This document shows positions 19,141 to 28,921 of a stretch of 64,000 bases of DNA, piece after piece (positions within the stretch are counted from its first letter, which is position 1; every line of letters begins with the position of its first letter). The stretch spans positions 186,001-250,000 of the forward strand of contig NZ_JOAX01000002.1 in the NCBI RefSeq assembly GCF_000720485.1. Direction: 5' to 3'. The stretch is from Streptomyces ochraceiscleroticus (GTDB lineage: Bacteria > Actinomycetota > Actinomycetes > Streptomycetales > Streptomycetaceae). Both the position numbers and the translations under genes were made by a program. Under the pieces are notes generated by a model. It was given only the letters and a program-made list of their open reading frames with translations. It did no database searches and was not told the origin of the DNA.

Positions 19141-19421
19141 AAGAGAACGCTATCGGCACGGTGCTTCGCCGCCCGCCCGGGCACCCGCCGTACGGGCGAC
19201 CGACCCGCCGTCAGCTTCCCGGCCGCGTCCGGTACTTCAGCGCTCGCACATCGCGCGTTTCCGGCCCACTGGCGGTGGGATTCGCGCCGAATGCTCCGGC
19301 GGTTTCCGCTGCCGTGCGGCCGTACGGCGCGGCGCGGTTCCCGCTGTCGTGCGGCGGACAGCGCAGCAAAGCGGTGAGTGAATTATCCGAGCTCGCCCCA
19401 AGTGGTGCTTATGCTGAAGAC

Positions 19422-20333
19422 ATGATCGAGGCCCGTCATCTCCGCGTGCTGCGCGCCGTCGCCCGGACCGGTTCCTTCTCCGCCGCCGCGCGTGAGCTCG
19501 GCTGCACCCAGCCCGCCGTATCCCAGCAGATGAAGGCGCTCGAACAGTCGGCGGGCACGCCGCTGATCATCCGTGCCGGCCGCGAGATGCGGCTCACCGA
19601 AGCGGGCCAGGCCCTCGTGCGGCACGCCGCCGGCATCCTCGCCGGGCTCACCGCCGCCGAGGAGGAGGTCGCGGCGATCGCCGGGCTGCGCGCCGGACGG
19701 GTGCGGCTGGTGTCCTTCCCCTCGGGCAGCTCCACGCTGGTGCCGACCGCGCTGGCCGCGATGCGCGCCGCGCACCCCGGTACGGCGGTCTCGCTGGACG
19801 AGGCGGAGCCGCCGCGCTCCATCGAGATGCTGCGCGGCGGGGACTGCGAGATCGCGCTGGCCTTCCGGTACCCGGAGGTGCCGGGCGCCGACCCGGCGGC
19901 CGAGTCCGAATGGGACGACCTGGTCGTACGCCCGGTACTGAGCGACCGGCTGGTGGGGCTGGTGCCCGAGGAGCACCGGCTCGCCGACGAAGAGCGCGCG
20001 GGCTTCGCCGAGCTGGCGAAGGAGCCGTGGATCGCGGGCTGCCCGCGCTGCCGCCGCCACCTGGTCACGGTGTGCGAGCGCGCCGGTTTCACGCCGCGCA
20101 TCGACTTCGCCACCGACGACTATCCGGCGGTGATCGGGCTGGTGGGCGCGGGTCTGGGCGTCGCCGCGCTCCCGGAGCTGGCGCTCGCCTCGGTACGGCC
20201 CAAGGGGGCGCGCACGATCCAACTGGAGCCGGTCGTGCAGCGCGAGATCGTGGCGCTCACGCTGCCGGACCTGGCACAGGTCCCGGCGGTGGCGGCCATG
20301 CTCGACCAGCTTGCGGCCGCGGGCCGCCGCTGA
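19422..20333 (+). CDS. LysR family transcriptional regulator
   Basis: A 303-residue regulator. The N-terminal winged HTH (residues 3-62) reads LRVLRAVARTGSFSAAARELGCTQPAVSQQMKALE, followed by a linker helix and a LysR substrate-binding domain (about 90-300) with CPRCRRHLVTVCERAGF and AGLGVAALPELAL. The subtype resembles actinobacterial LysR proteins with very similar HTHs whose ligands are unknown. Divergently oriented SDR 281 bp upstream is the natural target candidate, though the gap shows no obvious T-N11-A operator that I can single out. Confidence 0.9.
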   Translation: MIEARHLRVLRAVARTGSFSAAARELGCTQPAVSQQMKALEQSAGTPLIIRAGREMRLTEAGQALVRHAAGILAGLTAAEEEVAAIAGLRAGRVRLVSFPSGSSTLVPTALAAMRAAHPGTAVSLDEAEPPRSIEMLRGGDCEIALAFRYPEVPGADPAAESEWDDLVVRPVLSDRLVGLVPEEHRLADEERAGFAELAKEPWIAGCPRCRRHLVTVCERAGFTPRIDFATDDYPAVIGLVGAGLGVAALPELALASVRPKGARTIQLEPVVQREIVALTLPDLAQVPAVAAMLDQLAAAGRR

Positions 20334-20441
20334 CACTTCACCGGTACCGCTCTCCCGGGGCGGTACCGGCCGTCGTACCGACGGGCGCGGCAGCGGCGCT
20401 GTAGCGGCGAAGAAACGTTACGCCTATTCGGGTGTACGGCA

Positions 20442-20771
20442 TCAGCCTCTGGACAGCGTCGCCGGATTCGAGCCGCCGGCCGGTACCAGGCGGTGCCGGG
20501 CCCGGCCCATCAGCTCTTCGCGCTCGTCCTCGGTCAGTCCGCCCCACACGCCGTAGGGCTCGCGGACGGCCAGGGCGTGGGCTGCGCATTCGGCGCGTAC
20601 GGGACAGCGCATGCAGACCTCTTTTGCGGACGTCTCACGCGCGCTGCGAGCCGCGCCGCGTTCGCCCTCGGGGTGGAAAAAGAGCGAACTGTCCACGCCG
20701 CGGCAGGCGGCGAGCAGCTGCCAGTCCCAGAGGTCCGCGTTCGGGCCCGGAAGGCGGGAGAAATCTGCCAT
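20442..20771 (-). CDS. whiD: WhiB-family iron-sulfur regulator WhiD
   Basis: A Wbl protein of 109 residues that needs a [4Fe-4S] cluster; WhiD is required for late sporulation in Streptomyces and pairs with the principal sigma factor. The four ligand cysteines are at 23, 53, 56 and 62 (CMRCPVRAEC), the spacing I know from S. coelicolor WhiD, and the GVWGG turn follows. The N-terminus MADFSRLPGPNADLWDWQLL is as in WhiD. ATG 20771 is chosen since the frame upstream enters the regulatory gap. Divergent bldM is the same neighbour as in S. coelicolor. Confidence 0.93.
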   Translation of the reverse strand: MADFSRLPGPNADLWDWQLLAACRGVDSSLFFHPEGERGAARSARETSAKEVCMRCPVRAECAAHALAVREPYGVWGGLTEDEREELMGRARHRLVPAGGSNPATLSRG

Positions 20772-21159
20772 TGCTAGTCCCCTCGAAGCGTGGCGGTACG
20801 GGCTCCTGTTCAAGACCGTACATCTACCGTCTAAGCAGATGTAAATATGACTCATCTCGAATCTTGCCCCAGATAACTAGCAAACGGAAGAAAAGCCACC
20901 AAACAGGGCATAGTGCCCTCGCGAGAGGAAGTGGAGCGGCAGGGGGCGCGGGTCCTGCTGCTGCGTGTCCGGCCCCTCACATAGAGTGTCGAAAACGGCT
21001 CCTCAGCCCGTAACTCTTTCGGGTGACCGTCGTTGAGAGTGCGGAAGCGGTTGACAGAGGGACCCTCCGGGCAGGTGTCCGAGGCCGTCAATCGCACAGG
21101 TGACGATACGTACCAGCCTGGAGGCACAACGTGACGCGCATCAGCTGCGGAGGACGGCC
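20772..21159. promoter_or_regulatory. divergent regulatory region between whiD and bldM
   Basis: A 388-bp gap with no convincing gene. Its left part (20800-20940) is markedly richer in A and T than the surroundings, consistent with promoters of whiD. The right part has the sigma-BldN-type promoter at 21009-21036 and a short palindrome GAGGGACCCTC at 21057-21067 downstream of it. Confidence 0.7.
21009..21036 (+). promoter_or_regulatory. sigma-BldN-type promoter of bldM
   Basis: CGTAAC at 21009-21014, exactly 16 bases, then CGTTGA at 21031-21036. This equals the sequence known for the BldN-dependent bldM promoter (CGTAAC-N16-CGTTGA). The expected start near 21043 gives a leader of about 115 nt before the bldM ATG at 21160. 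Confidence 0.88.
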
Positions 21160-21771
21160 ATGACTTCCGTCCTCGTCTGCGACGACTCCCCGCTTGCCCG
21201 AGAGGCGCTCCGTCGGGCGGTTGCGACCGTCCCCGGTGTCGAGCGCGTGACGACCGCGGCCAACGGCGAGGAAGTCCTCCGCCGCTGGGGTGCCGATCGC
21301 TCGGACCTGATTCTGATGGACGTACGGATGCCCGGCCTCGGCGGCGTCGAGACCGTGCGCCGGCTGCTGTCCGCCGACCCGGGCGCCCGGATCATCATGC
21401 TCACCGTCGCCGAGGACCTCGACGGCGTGGCGCTGGCCGTCGCCGCCGGCGCCCGCGGCTATCTGCACAAGGACGCCTCGCGCGCCGAGCTGCGCGCGAC
21501 GGTGACCCAGGCGCTCGCCGACCCGACCTGGCGCCTCGCCCCGCGCCGGCTGCGGTCCGCCGAGATGGGTGCCGCGCCGACGCTCACCGCGCGTGAGATC
21601 CAGGTGCTGGAAGGCATGAGCCACGGCCGGTCGAACGCCGAAATCGGGCGCGAGCTCTTCCTCTCCGAGGACACGGTCAAGACGCACGCCCGGCGTCTCT
21701 TCAAGAAGCTCGGCGCCTCCGACCGCGCACACGCGGTGGCACTCGGCTTCCGCTGGGGCCTGGTGCGCTGA
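21160..21771 (+). CDS. bldM: atypical response regulator BldM
   Basis: Developmental NarL/FixJ-type response regulator of 203 residues, needed for aerial growth and sporulation. The receiver domain (1-120) has VLVCDDSPLAREAL and Asp54 in ILMDVRMPG; the LuxR-type HTH (about 145-200) reads LTAREIQVLEGMSHGRSNAEIGRELFLSEDTVKTHARRLF. BldM is known to act without conventional phosphorylation, alone or as a heterodimer with WhiI. ATG 21160 follows the Shine-Dalgarno GGAGG; an upstream in-frame start at 21100 lacks support. No histidine kinase gene is near, as expected for an orphan. Confidence 0.95.
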   Translation: MTSVLVCDDSPLAREALRRAVATVPGVERVTTAANGEEVLRRWGADRSDLILMDVRMPGLGGVETVRRLLSADPGARIIMLTVAEDLDGVALAVAAGARGYLHKDASRAELRATVTQALADPTWRLAPRRLRSAEMGAAPTLTAREIQVLEGMSHGRSNAEIGRELFLSEDTVKTHARRLFKKLGASDRAHAVALGFRWGLVR

Positions 21772-22052
21772 GCGGTTGGCCGCGAGGGCACAGCGGGGCC
21801 GCGGCGTGCGTCCTCCCGTCGGGGTGGCGCGTGCCACGGCCCCGTTGTGCAGCCGTCCGGCGCCGAAACCTCACGCGATGCCGCATGCTTGAGGTGTGAC
21901 TCCTCCCCGGCTCCAGGGCCGGGGCTTCTCACTCGGCCAGAAGAGACCTCATGACGGACATGCCCTGCCCGGTGCCCCACGGCGCCGAAGAACTCCATGG
22001 GCGACGTCTCGGGTCCGGCATGGGCAACACCCGAAAGGGGGAGGCGTGGGAC

Positions 22053-22718
22053 GTGAGTGCTGGCACACCGACGCATAACACTTCGGTGCACAACTACGGG
22101 GGCGATGCCGCGAACCGCGCGGCACCAAGGCACCATGGACCGATGCGCGAGGACGGGACCCAGGAGATCGGCGGGCTCGTCGCACGTGCCGTCGAGGGGG
22201 ACCGGCAGGCCACGCACGACCTCCTCGCGCACGTGCACCCGCTCGCACTGCGCTACTGCCGTACGCGGCTCTCCAGGCTGCCGGGTGACGCTCGCCACTT
22301 CGTCGAGGACCTCGCGCAGGAGGTCTGCGTGGCGGTGCTCTGCGCGCTGCCGCGTTACCGGGACACCGGCAAGCCGTTCGAGGCGTTCGTCTTCGCGATC
22401 GCCGGCCACAAGGTCGCCGACCTGCAGCGGGCCGCCATGCGCGGCCCCGGCAGTACGGCCGTGCCCTCGGACGAGATGCCGGAGCAGCCGGACGATTCGC
22501 TCGGGCCCGAGGAGCGTGCGCTGCTCAGCAGTGATGCGGAGTGGGCCAAGAAGCTGCTGGCCAGCCTGCCGGAGAACCAACGGGAGCTGGTGCTGCTGCG
22601 GGTCGCGGTCGGGCTGACGGCGGAGGAGACCGGGCAGATGCTGGGGATGTCGCCGGGGGCCGTGCGGGTCGCGCAGCACCGCGCGCTCAGCCGGCTGCGG
22701 GCGCTCGCCGAGCAGTAG
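22053..22718 (+). CDS. ECF-like RNA polymerase sigma factor (SigD-like)
   Basis: A sigma-70 family protein with region 2 ([24 protein letters not shown] and [14 protein letters not shown]) and region 4 ([45 protein letters not shown]). The GTG at 22053 has an excellent Shine-Dalgarno GGGGGAGG at good distance, giving 221 residues; ATG 22143 would give 191 and begins nearer the conserved part. No anti-sigma gene follows. Placement between bldM and guaB parallels M. tuberculosis sigD between whiB3 and guaB2, so it is probably a SigD orthologue. Confidence 0.88.
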   Translation: MSAGTPTHNTSVHNYGGDAANRAAPRHHGPMREDGTQEIGGLVARAVEGDRQATHDLLAHVHPLALRYCRTRLSRLPGDARHFVEDLAQEVCVAVLCALPRYRDTGKPFEAFVFAIAGHKVADLQRAAMRGPGSTAVPSDEMPEQPDDSLGPEERALLSSDAEWAKKLLASLPENQRELVLLRVAVGLTAEETGQMLGMSPGAVRVAQHRALSRLRALAEQ

Positions 22719-22814
22719 GCGCCGCCTCCTCCTGCAGCGGAGGGGGCGGGCTGGCCGTACGGGGCGGCGCCGTCCGTGTGAACGTCCGTGTGAACGCACA
22801 AAGAATGCGGGTGA

Positions 22815-24392
<1,578 letters not shown>

Positions 24393-24505
24393 GCGGGTAG
24401 CCACGGCTCCAGGACCACGGTTCGGCGGGTGCCCGCGGACGTCCGTCCGCGGGCACCCGCATGTCGGGGATACTGGAACGGCAGACAAAGAGGAAAGGCC
24501 ACACA

Positions 24506-25615
24506 GTGACTGAGATCGAGATCGGGCGCGGCAAGCGCGGCCGCCGGGCGTACGCCTTCGACGACATCGCCGTCGTACCGAGTCGGCGGACCCGCGACCC
24601 GAAGGAGGTCTCGATCGCCTGGCAGATCGACGCCTACCGTTTCGAGCTGCCGTTCCTGGCCGCCCCGATGGACTCCGTCGTCTCGCCGCAGACCGCCATC
24701 CGCATCGGCGAGCTGGGCGGCCTGGGCGTGCTCAACCTCGAGGGCCTGTGGACCCGGTACGAGGACCCGGAGCCGCTGCTCGCGGAGATCGCCGAGCTGG
24801 ACGAGGCCACCGCGACCCGCCGCCTGCAGGAGATCTACGCGGCCCCGATCAAGGAAGAGCTGATCGGCCAGCGCATCAAGGAGGTGCGCGACTCCGGCGT
24901 GGTCACCGCCGCCGCGCTCTCCCCGCAGCGCACCGCCCAGTTCTCCAAGGCCGTCGTGGACGCGGGCGTGGACATCTTCGTGATCCGCGGCACCACCGTC
25001 TCCGCCGAGCACGTCTCCTCCGCCGCCGAGCCGCTGAACCTCAAGCAGTTCATCTACGAGCTCGACGTCCCGGTCATCGTCGGCGGCTGCGCGACCTACA
25101 CCGCGGCCCTGCACCTGATGCGTACCGGCGCGGCCGGCGTGCTGGTGGGCTTCGGCGGCGGCGCCGCGCACACCACCCGTAACGTCCTGGGCATCCAGGT
25201 CCCGATGGCCACCGCCGTCGCGGACGTCGCGGCCGCGCGCCGTGACTACATGGACGAGTCCGGCGGCCGGTACGTCCACGTCATCGCCGACGGCGGCGTG
25301 GGCTGGTCCGGCGACCTGCCCAAGGCCATCGCCTGCGGCGCCGACGCCGTGATGATGGGCTCCCCGCTGGCCCGCGCCACCGACGCGCCCGGCCGCGGCC
25401 ACCACTGGGGCATGGAGGCCGTCCACGAGGACGTGCCGCGCGGGAAGCGCATGGACCTTGGCACGGTCGGCTCGACCGAGGAGGTCCTGCACGGCCCGTC
25501 GCACACCACGGACGGTTCGATGAACTTCTTCGGCGCGCTGCGCCGCGCGATGGCCACGACCGGCTACTCCGACCTGAAGGAGTTCCAGCGGGTCGAGGTG
25601 ACCGTCCGCGCGTAA
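24506..25615 (+). CDS. guaB3: IMP dehydrogenase-like protein of the GuaB3 family
   Basis: A 369-residue (beta/alpha)8 protein related to IMPDH but without CBS domains. YAFDDIAVVPSRRTRDP, LAAPMDSVVSP and VIADGGVGWSGDLPKAIACGADAVMMGSPLA identify the family. In the position of the IMPDH catalytic loop it reads GGGAAHTTR, so the usual Cys is His222. This argues against normal IMP oxidation; the real reaction is uncertain. GTG 24506 follows AGAGGAAAGG. The guaB-guaB3 pair is conserved in actinobacteria. Confidence 0.88.
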   Translation: MTEIEIGRGKRGRRAYAFDDIAVVPSRRTRDPKEVSIAWQIDAYRFELPFLAAPMDSVVSPQTAIRIGELGGLGVLNLEGLWTRYEDPEPLLAEIAELDEATATRRLQEIYAAPIKEELIGQRIKEVRDSGVVTAAALSPQRTAQFSKAVVDAGVDIFVIRGTTVSAEHVSSAAEPLNLKQFIYELDVPVIVGGCATYTAALHLMRTGAAGVLVGFGGGAAHTTRNVLGIQVPMATAVADVAAARRDYMDESGGRYVHVIADGGVGWSGDLPKAIACGADAVMMGSPLARATDAPGRGHHWGMEAVHEDVPRGKRMDLGTVGSTEEVLHGPSHTTDGSMNFFGALRRAMATTGYSDLKEFQRVEVTVRA

Positions 25616-25630
25616 TCCGCCGTACTTCGT

Positions 25631-25661
25631 AAGGGGCCCTGCCGGCGCGGCGGGGCCCCTT
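25631..25661. terminator. bidirectional terminator between guaB3 and the sugar-nucleotide dehydrogenase
   Basis: Perfect 9-bp stem: AAGGGGCCC at 25631-25639 and GGGCCCCTT at 25653-25661, with a GC-rich loop. It sits 15 nt after the guaB3 stop and 4 nt from the stop of the convergent gene, so it can serve both. Confidence 0.85.
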
Positions 25662-25665
25662 CGCG

Positions 25666-26913
25666 TTACAGCCGGTGGGCTGCGCCCGTCGGCGTCGCCC
25701 CGCGGGTGTCCAGCAGGAGCTGGGCCTTCACGGCCAGGCCCTGGAGGTCGTACGTACGGTGGTGCTGCAGGAGCAGCGTGAGGTCGGCGGCGGAGGCGGC
25801 CTCGTACAGCGAGTCCGCGCGCGGGACCGGGCGGCCCATGACCTGCCACTGGGGGACGTACGGGTCGTGGTAGGTCAGATGGGCGCCCAGCTCCAGGAGG
25901 CGGGAGGCGATCTCGCGGGCCGGTGAGCCCTCCTCGTCGCCGATGTCCGGCTTGTACGTCACCCCCAGCAGCAGCACGCGCGCGCCGCGCGCCGATTTGC
26001 CGTGCTCGTTCAGGAGGGTGGCGCAGCGCTGGATGACGTACCGGGGCATCCGGCCGTTGACCTCCTGGGCGAGTTCGACCATGCGGAGCGGGTAGCCGGG
26101 GGAGCGGCCCTTGTGGGCCAGGCCGTTGGGGTCGATGGGGACGGCGTGGCCGCCGACACCGGGGCCGGGGCGGAACGCCTGGAAGCCGAAGGGCTTGGTC
26201 TCGGCGCAGCGGATGACGTCCCAGAGGTCCACGCCGATGTCGTGGCAGAGGACGGCCATCTCGTTCATCAGGGCGATGTTGACGTGCCGGTAGTTGGTCT
26301 CCAGGAGCCCGGCGGTCTCCGCCTCCTTGGGGCCGCGGGCGCGGACGACCTTGTCGGTGAGCCGGCCGTAGAAGGCGGCGGCCGCTTCGGTGCAGGCCGG
26401 GGTGAGGCCGCCGATGACCTTCGGGGTGTTGGAGTGGCCGTAGCGGCGGTTGCCGGGGTCGTACCGGGCGGGGGAACAGGCGAGGTGGAAGTCGCGTCCC
26501 GCGGTGAGACCGGAGCCCGCTTCCAGGAGCGGCCGGAGGAATTCCTCGGTGGTCCCGGGGTACCCCGTGGACTCCAGGATCACCGTGGTGTGGGGGCGCA
26601 GATGTGCGGCGAGGGTGCGGGCGGCCTCGGCCACTGCGCGGAGGTCCAGCGCGCGGTCCTCGCCGAGCGGGGTGGGGGCGCAGATGACGGCCGTACGGAC
26701 CCGGCCGAGCACTGCCGGGTCGGTGGTGGTGCGGAAGCCGGCGGTGAGCAGCCGGCGTACTTCGGTGGAGGAGAGCGGGCCGTCGGCTCCGAGGCCGGCG
26801 GCGGTGTGCGGTGCGGGGGCGTAGCCAAGGGTGCCGAGGCCGGCGGCGACGGCGGCCTGGGCGAGGGGGAGGCCGATGTGGCCGAGTCCGATGACGGCGA
26901 GGTCTGCGGGCAT
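25666..26913 (-). CDS. UDP-glucose/UDP-ManNAc dehydrogenase-like protein lacking catalytic residues
   Basis: A 415-residue member of the nucleotide-sugar dehydrogenase family (WecC/Ugd-like). The Rossmann start ADLAVIGLGHIGLPLAQA, VICAPTPL, ESTGYPGTT, the central helix and the C-terminal LLLGVTYKPDIGDEEGSP with NAD/sugar-binding domains are all present. However, the motif that holds the catalytic Cys in active enzymes (GGxC) is GPGVGGHAVPIDP here, with Ala257. The conserved Lys and Asn of the central helix are also altered (AETAGLLETNY, Gly202). It may catalyse only part of the reaction or be non-enzymatic. No glycan genes flank it. Confidence 0.8.
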   Translation of the reverse strand: MPADLAVIGLGHIGLPLAQAAVAAGLGTLGYAPAPHTAAGLGADGPLSSTEVRRLLTAGFRTTTDPAVLGRVRTAVICAPTPLGEDRALDLRAVAEAARTLAAHLRPHTTVILESTGYPGTTEEFLRPLLEAGSGLTAGRDFHLACSPARYDPGNRRYGHSNTPKVIGGLTPACTEAAAAFYGRLTDKVVRARGPKEAETAGLLETNYRHVNIALMNEMAVLCHDIGVDLWDVIRCAETKPFGFQAFRPGPGVGGHAVPIDPNGLAHKGRSPGYPLRMVELAQEVNGRMPRYVIQRCATLLNEHGKSARGARVLLLGVTYKPDIGDEEGSPAREIASRLLELGAHLTYHDPYVPQWQVMGRPVPRADSLYEAASAADLTLLLQHHRTYDLQGLAVKAQLLLDTRGATPTGAAHRL

Positions 26914-27122
26914 TCTGGCCGTCCTTCCCGAGCGATTCCAGGTAGCGCATAAGTAGACTAAGCCGACATTTGACCCAGAATGGGGATTGGTGGATCAAGG
27001 GTGCGGAGTGGCGTCTTCCCGGCCGGTAAGTGTGCGGAGGGTGGCTGGCCCGGCCGCCTGCGGACAGAATCAACAACGGGGTGTGGCACCGATCACAGCA
27101 CCGACCGAAGCGGGAGGCAGTG

Positions 27123-28829
27123 GTGAGGACAGCGACACTGGGACCGGCGGAGCGCGCCGGAGCACTGGCACGGATGGCGGAACGCGAGCTGGACGTGCTG
27201 GTCATCGGCGGCGGCGTCGTCGGCGCCGGCACCGCACTGGACGCGGTGACGCGCGGACTGTCCACCGGCCTGGTCGAGGCGCGGGACTGGGCATCGGGCA
27301 CGTCGTCGCGCTCCAGCAAGCTGATCCACGGAGGGCTGCGCTATCTGGAGATGCTGGACTTCGCGCTCGTACGGGAAGCGCTGAAGGAACGCGGGCTGCT
27401 GCTGGAGCGGATCGCGCCGCATCTGGTGAAGCCGGTGCCCTTCCTCTATCCCCTTCAGCACAAGGGCTGGGAGCGCTGGTACGCCGGCACGGGCGTGGCG
27501 ATGTACGACGCGATGTCGCTCTCCTCGGGGCACGGCCGCGGGCTGCCGGCCCACCGGCATCTCACCCGTTCGCGCGCGCTGCGTGTCGCGCCCTGCCTGA
27601 AGAAGGACGCGCTGGTCGGCGCGTTGCAGTACTACGACGCCCAGATGGATGACGCGCGTTATGTCGCCACCATCGTGCGCACCGCCGCCGCCTACGGGGC
27701 GCTCACGGCCAACCGGGCCCGGGTCGTCGGCTTCCTGCGCGAGGGCGAGCGGGTGGTCGGCGCGCGGGTGCAGGACGTGGAGGCCGGCGGCGAGTACGAG
27801 GTGCGCGCCCGGCAGATCGTCAACGCCACGGGCGTGTGGACGGACGACACCCAGGGCTTGATCAATGAGCGCGGCCAGTTCCACGTCCGCGCCTCCAAGG
27901 GCATCCACCTGGTCGTACCGAAGGACCGCATCCACTCCACCACCGGGCTGATCCTGCGCACGGAGAAGAGCGTGCTCTTCGTCATCCCGTGGGGACGGCA
28001 CTGGATCATCGGCACCACCGACACCGACTGGGACCTGGACAAGGCGCACCCCGCCGCCTCCAGCGCCGACATCGACTACCTCCTCGAACACGTCAACTCC
28101 GTGCTCTCCACCCCGCTGACCAGGGACGACGTGGAAGGTGTCTACGCGGGTCTGCGGCCGCTGCTGGCGGGTGAGTCGGACGCGACGAGCAAGCTCTCGC
28201 GCGAGCACACCGTCGCGCACCCGGTGCCGGGCCTGGTCGTGGTCGCGGGCGGCAAGTACACGACGTACCGGGTCATGGCCAAGGACGCGGTGGACGAGGC
28301 GGTGCACGGGCTGGACCAGAGGGTCGCGGACTGTGTGACCGAGGACGTGCCGCTGGTGGGCGCGGAGGGCTACAAGGCGCTGTGGAACGCGCGGGCGCAC
28401 ATCGCGGCACGCACCGGCCTGCACGTCGCCCGGATAGAGCATCTGCTGAACCGCTACGGCTCGATGGCGGAGGAAGTACTGGAGCTGATCACCGACGATC
28501 CGTCACTCGGCGCCCCGCTGGCGGCCGCCGACGACTACCTCCGCGCCGAGGTCGTCTACGCCTGCACCCACGAGGGCGCCCGCCACCTGGACGACGTGCT
28601 GACCCGGCGCACCCGGATCTCCATCGAGACCTTCGACCGGGGCACCCGCAGCGCCCGCGAGGTCGCCGAGCTGATGGCGCCCGCGCTGGGCTGGGACCAG
28701 GACCAGATCGACCGGGAGATCGAGCACTACGAGAAGCGGGTCGAGGCCGAGCGGGAGTCCCAGCGGCAGCCGGACGACCTGACGGCGGACGCGGCGCGGC
28801 TGGGGGCGCCGGACATCGTGTCGCGGTAG
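27123..28829 (+). CDS. glpD: aerobic glycerol-3-phosphate dehydrogenase
   Basis: An FAD enzyme that oxidises glycerol-3-phosphate to dihydroxyacetone phosphate and feeds electrons to quinones at the membrane. The 568 residues show the FAD motif VLVIGGGVVGAGTALDAVTRG, SRSSKLIHGGLRYLE, NATGVWTD, and GRHWIIGTTDTDWD, plus the C-terminal GlpO-type domain. GTG 27123 has GGGAGG five bases upstream. It stands alone here: no glpF, glpK or glpR lies nearby. Confidence 0.94.
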   Translation: MRTATLGPAERAGALARMAERELDVLVIGGGVVGAGTALDAVTRGLSTGLVEARDWASGTSSRSSKLIHGGLRYLEMLDFALVREALKERGLLLERIAPHLVKPVPFLYPLQHKGWERWYAGTGVAMYDAMSLSSGHGRGLPAHRHLTRSRALRVAPCLKKDALVGALQYYDAQMDDARYVATIVRTAAAYGALTANRARVVGFLREGERVVGARVQDVEAGGEYEVRARQIVNATGVWTDDTQGLINERGQFHVRASKGIHLVVPKDRIHSTTGLILRTEKSVLFVIPWGRHWIIGTTDTDWDLDKAHPAASSADIDYLLEHVNSVLSTPLTRDDVEGVYAGLRPLLAGESDATSKLSREHTVAHPVPGLVVVAGGKYTTYRVMAKDAVDEAVHGLDQRVADCVTEDVPLVGAEGYKALWNARAHIAARTGLHVARIEHLLNRYGSMAEEVLELITDDPSLGAPLAAADDYLRAEVVYACTHEGARHLDDVLTRRTRISIETFDRGTRSAREVAELMAPALGWDQDQIDREIEHYEKRVEAERESQRQPDDLTADAARLGAPDIVSR

Positions 28830-28893
28830 GGGCGCGAGGCGCCCTGGGGCGTGGCGCCCTCGCGTGTCGCGCCTGCCCGTCCCGGCAGCCGGT

Positions 28894-28918
28894 CGTCCCG
28901 GCCGGTCCGGCCGGGACG
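28894..28918. terminator. strong hairpin between convergent glpD and serine hydrolase genes
   Basis: Arms of ten bases, CGTCCCGGCC at 28894-28903 and GGCCGGGACG at 28909-28918, flank a 5-nt loop. There is no T-tract, as is common for Streptomyces terminators. It ends three bases before the hydrolase stop codon. Confidence 0.7.
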
Positions 28919-28921
28919 GCG

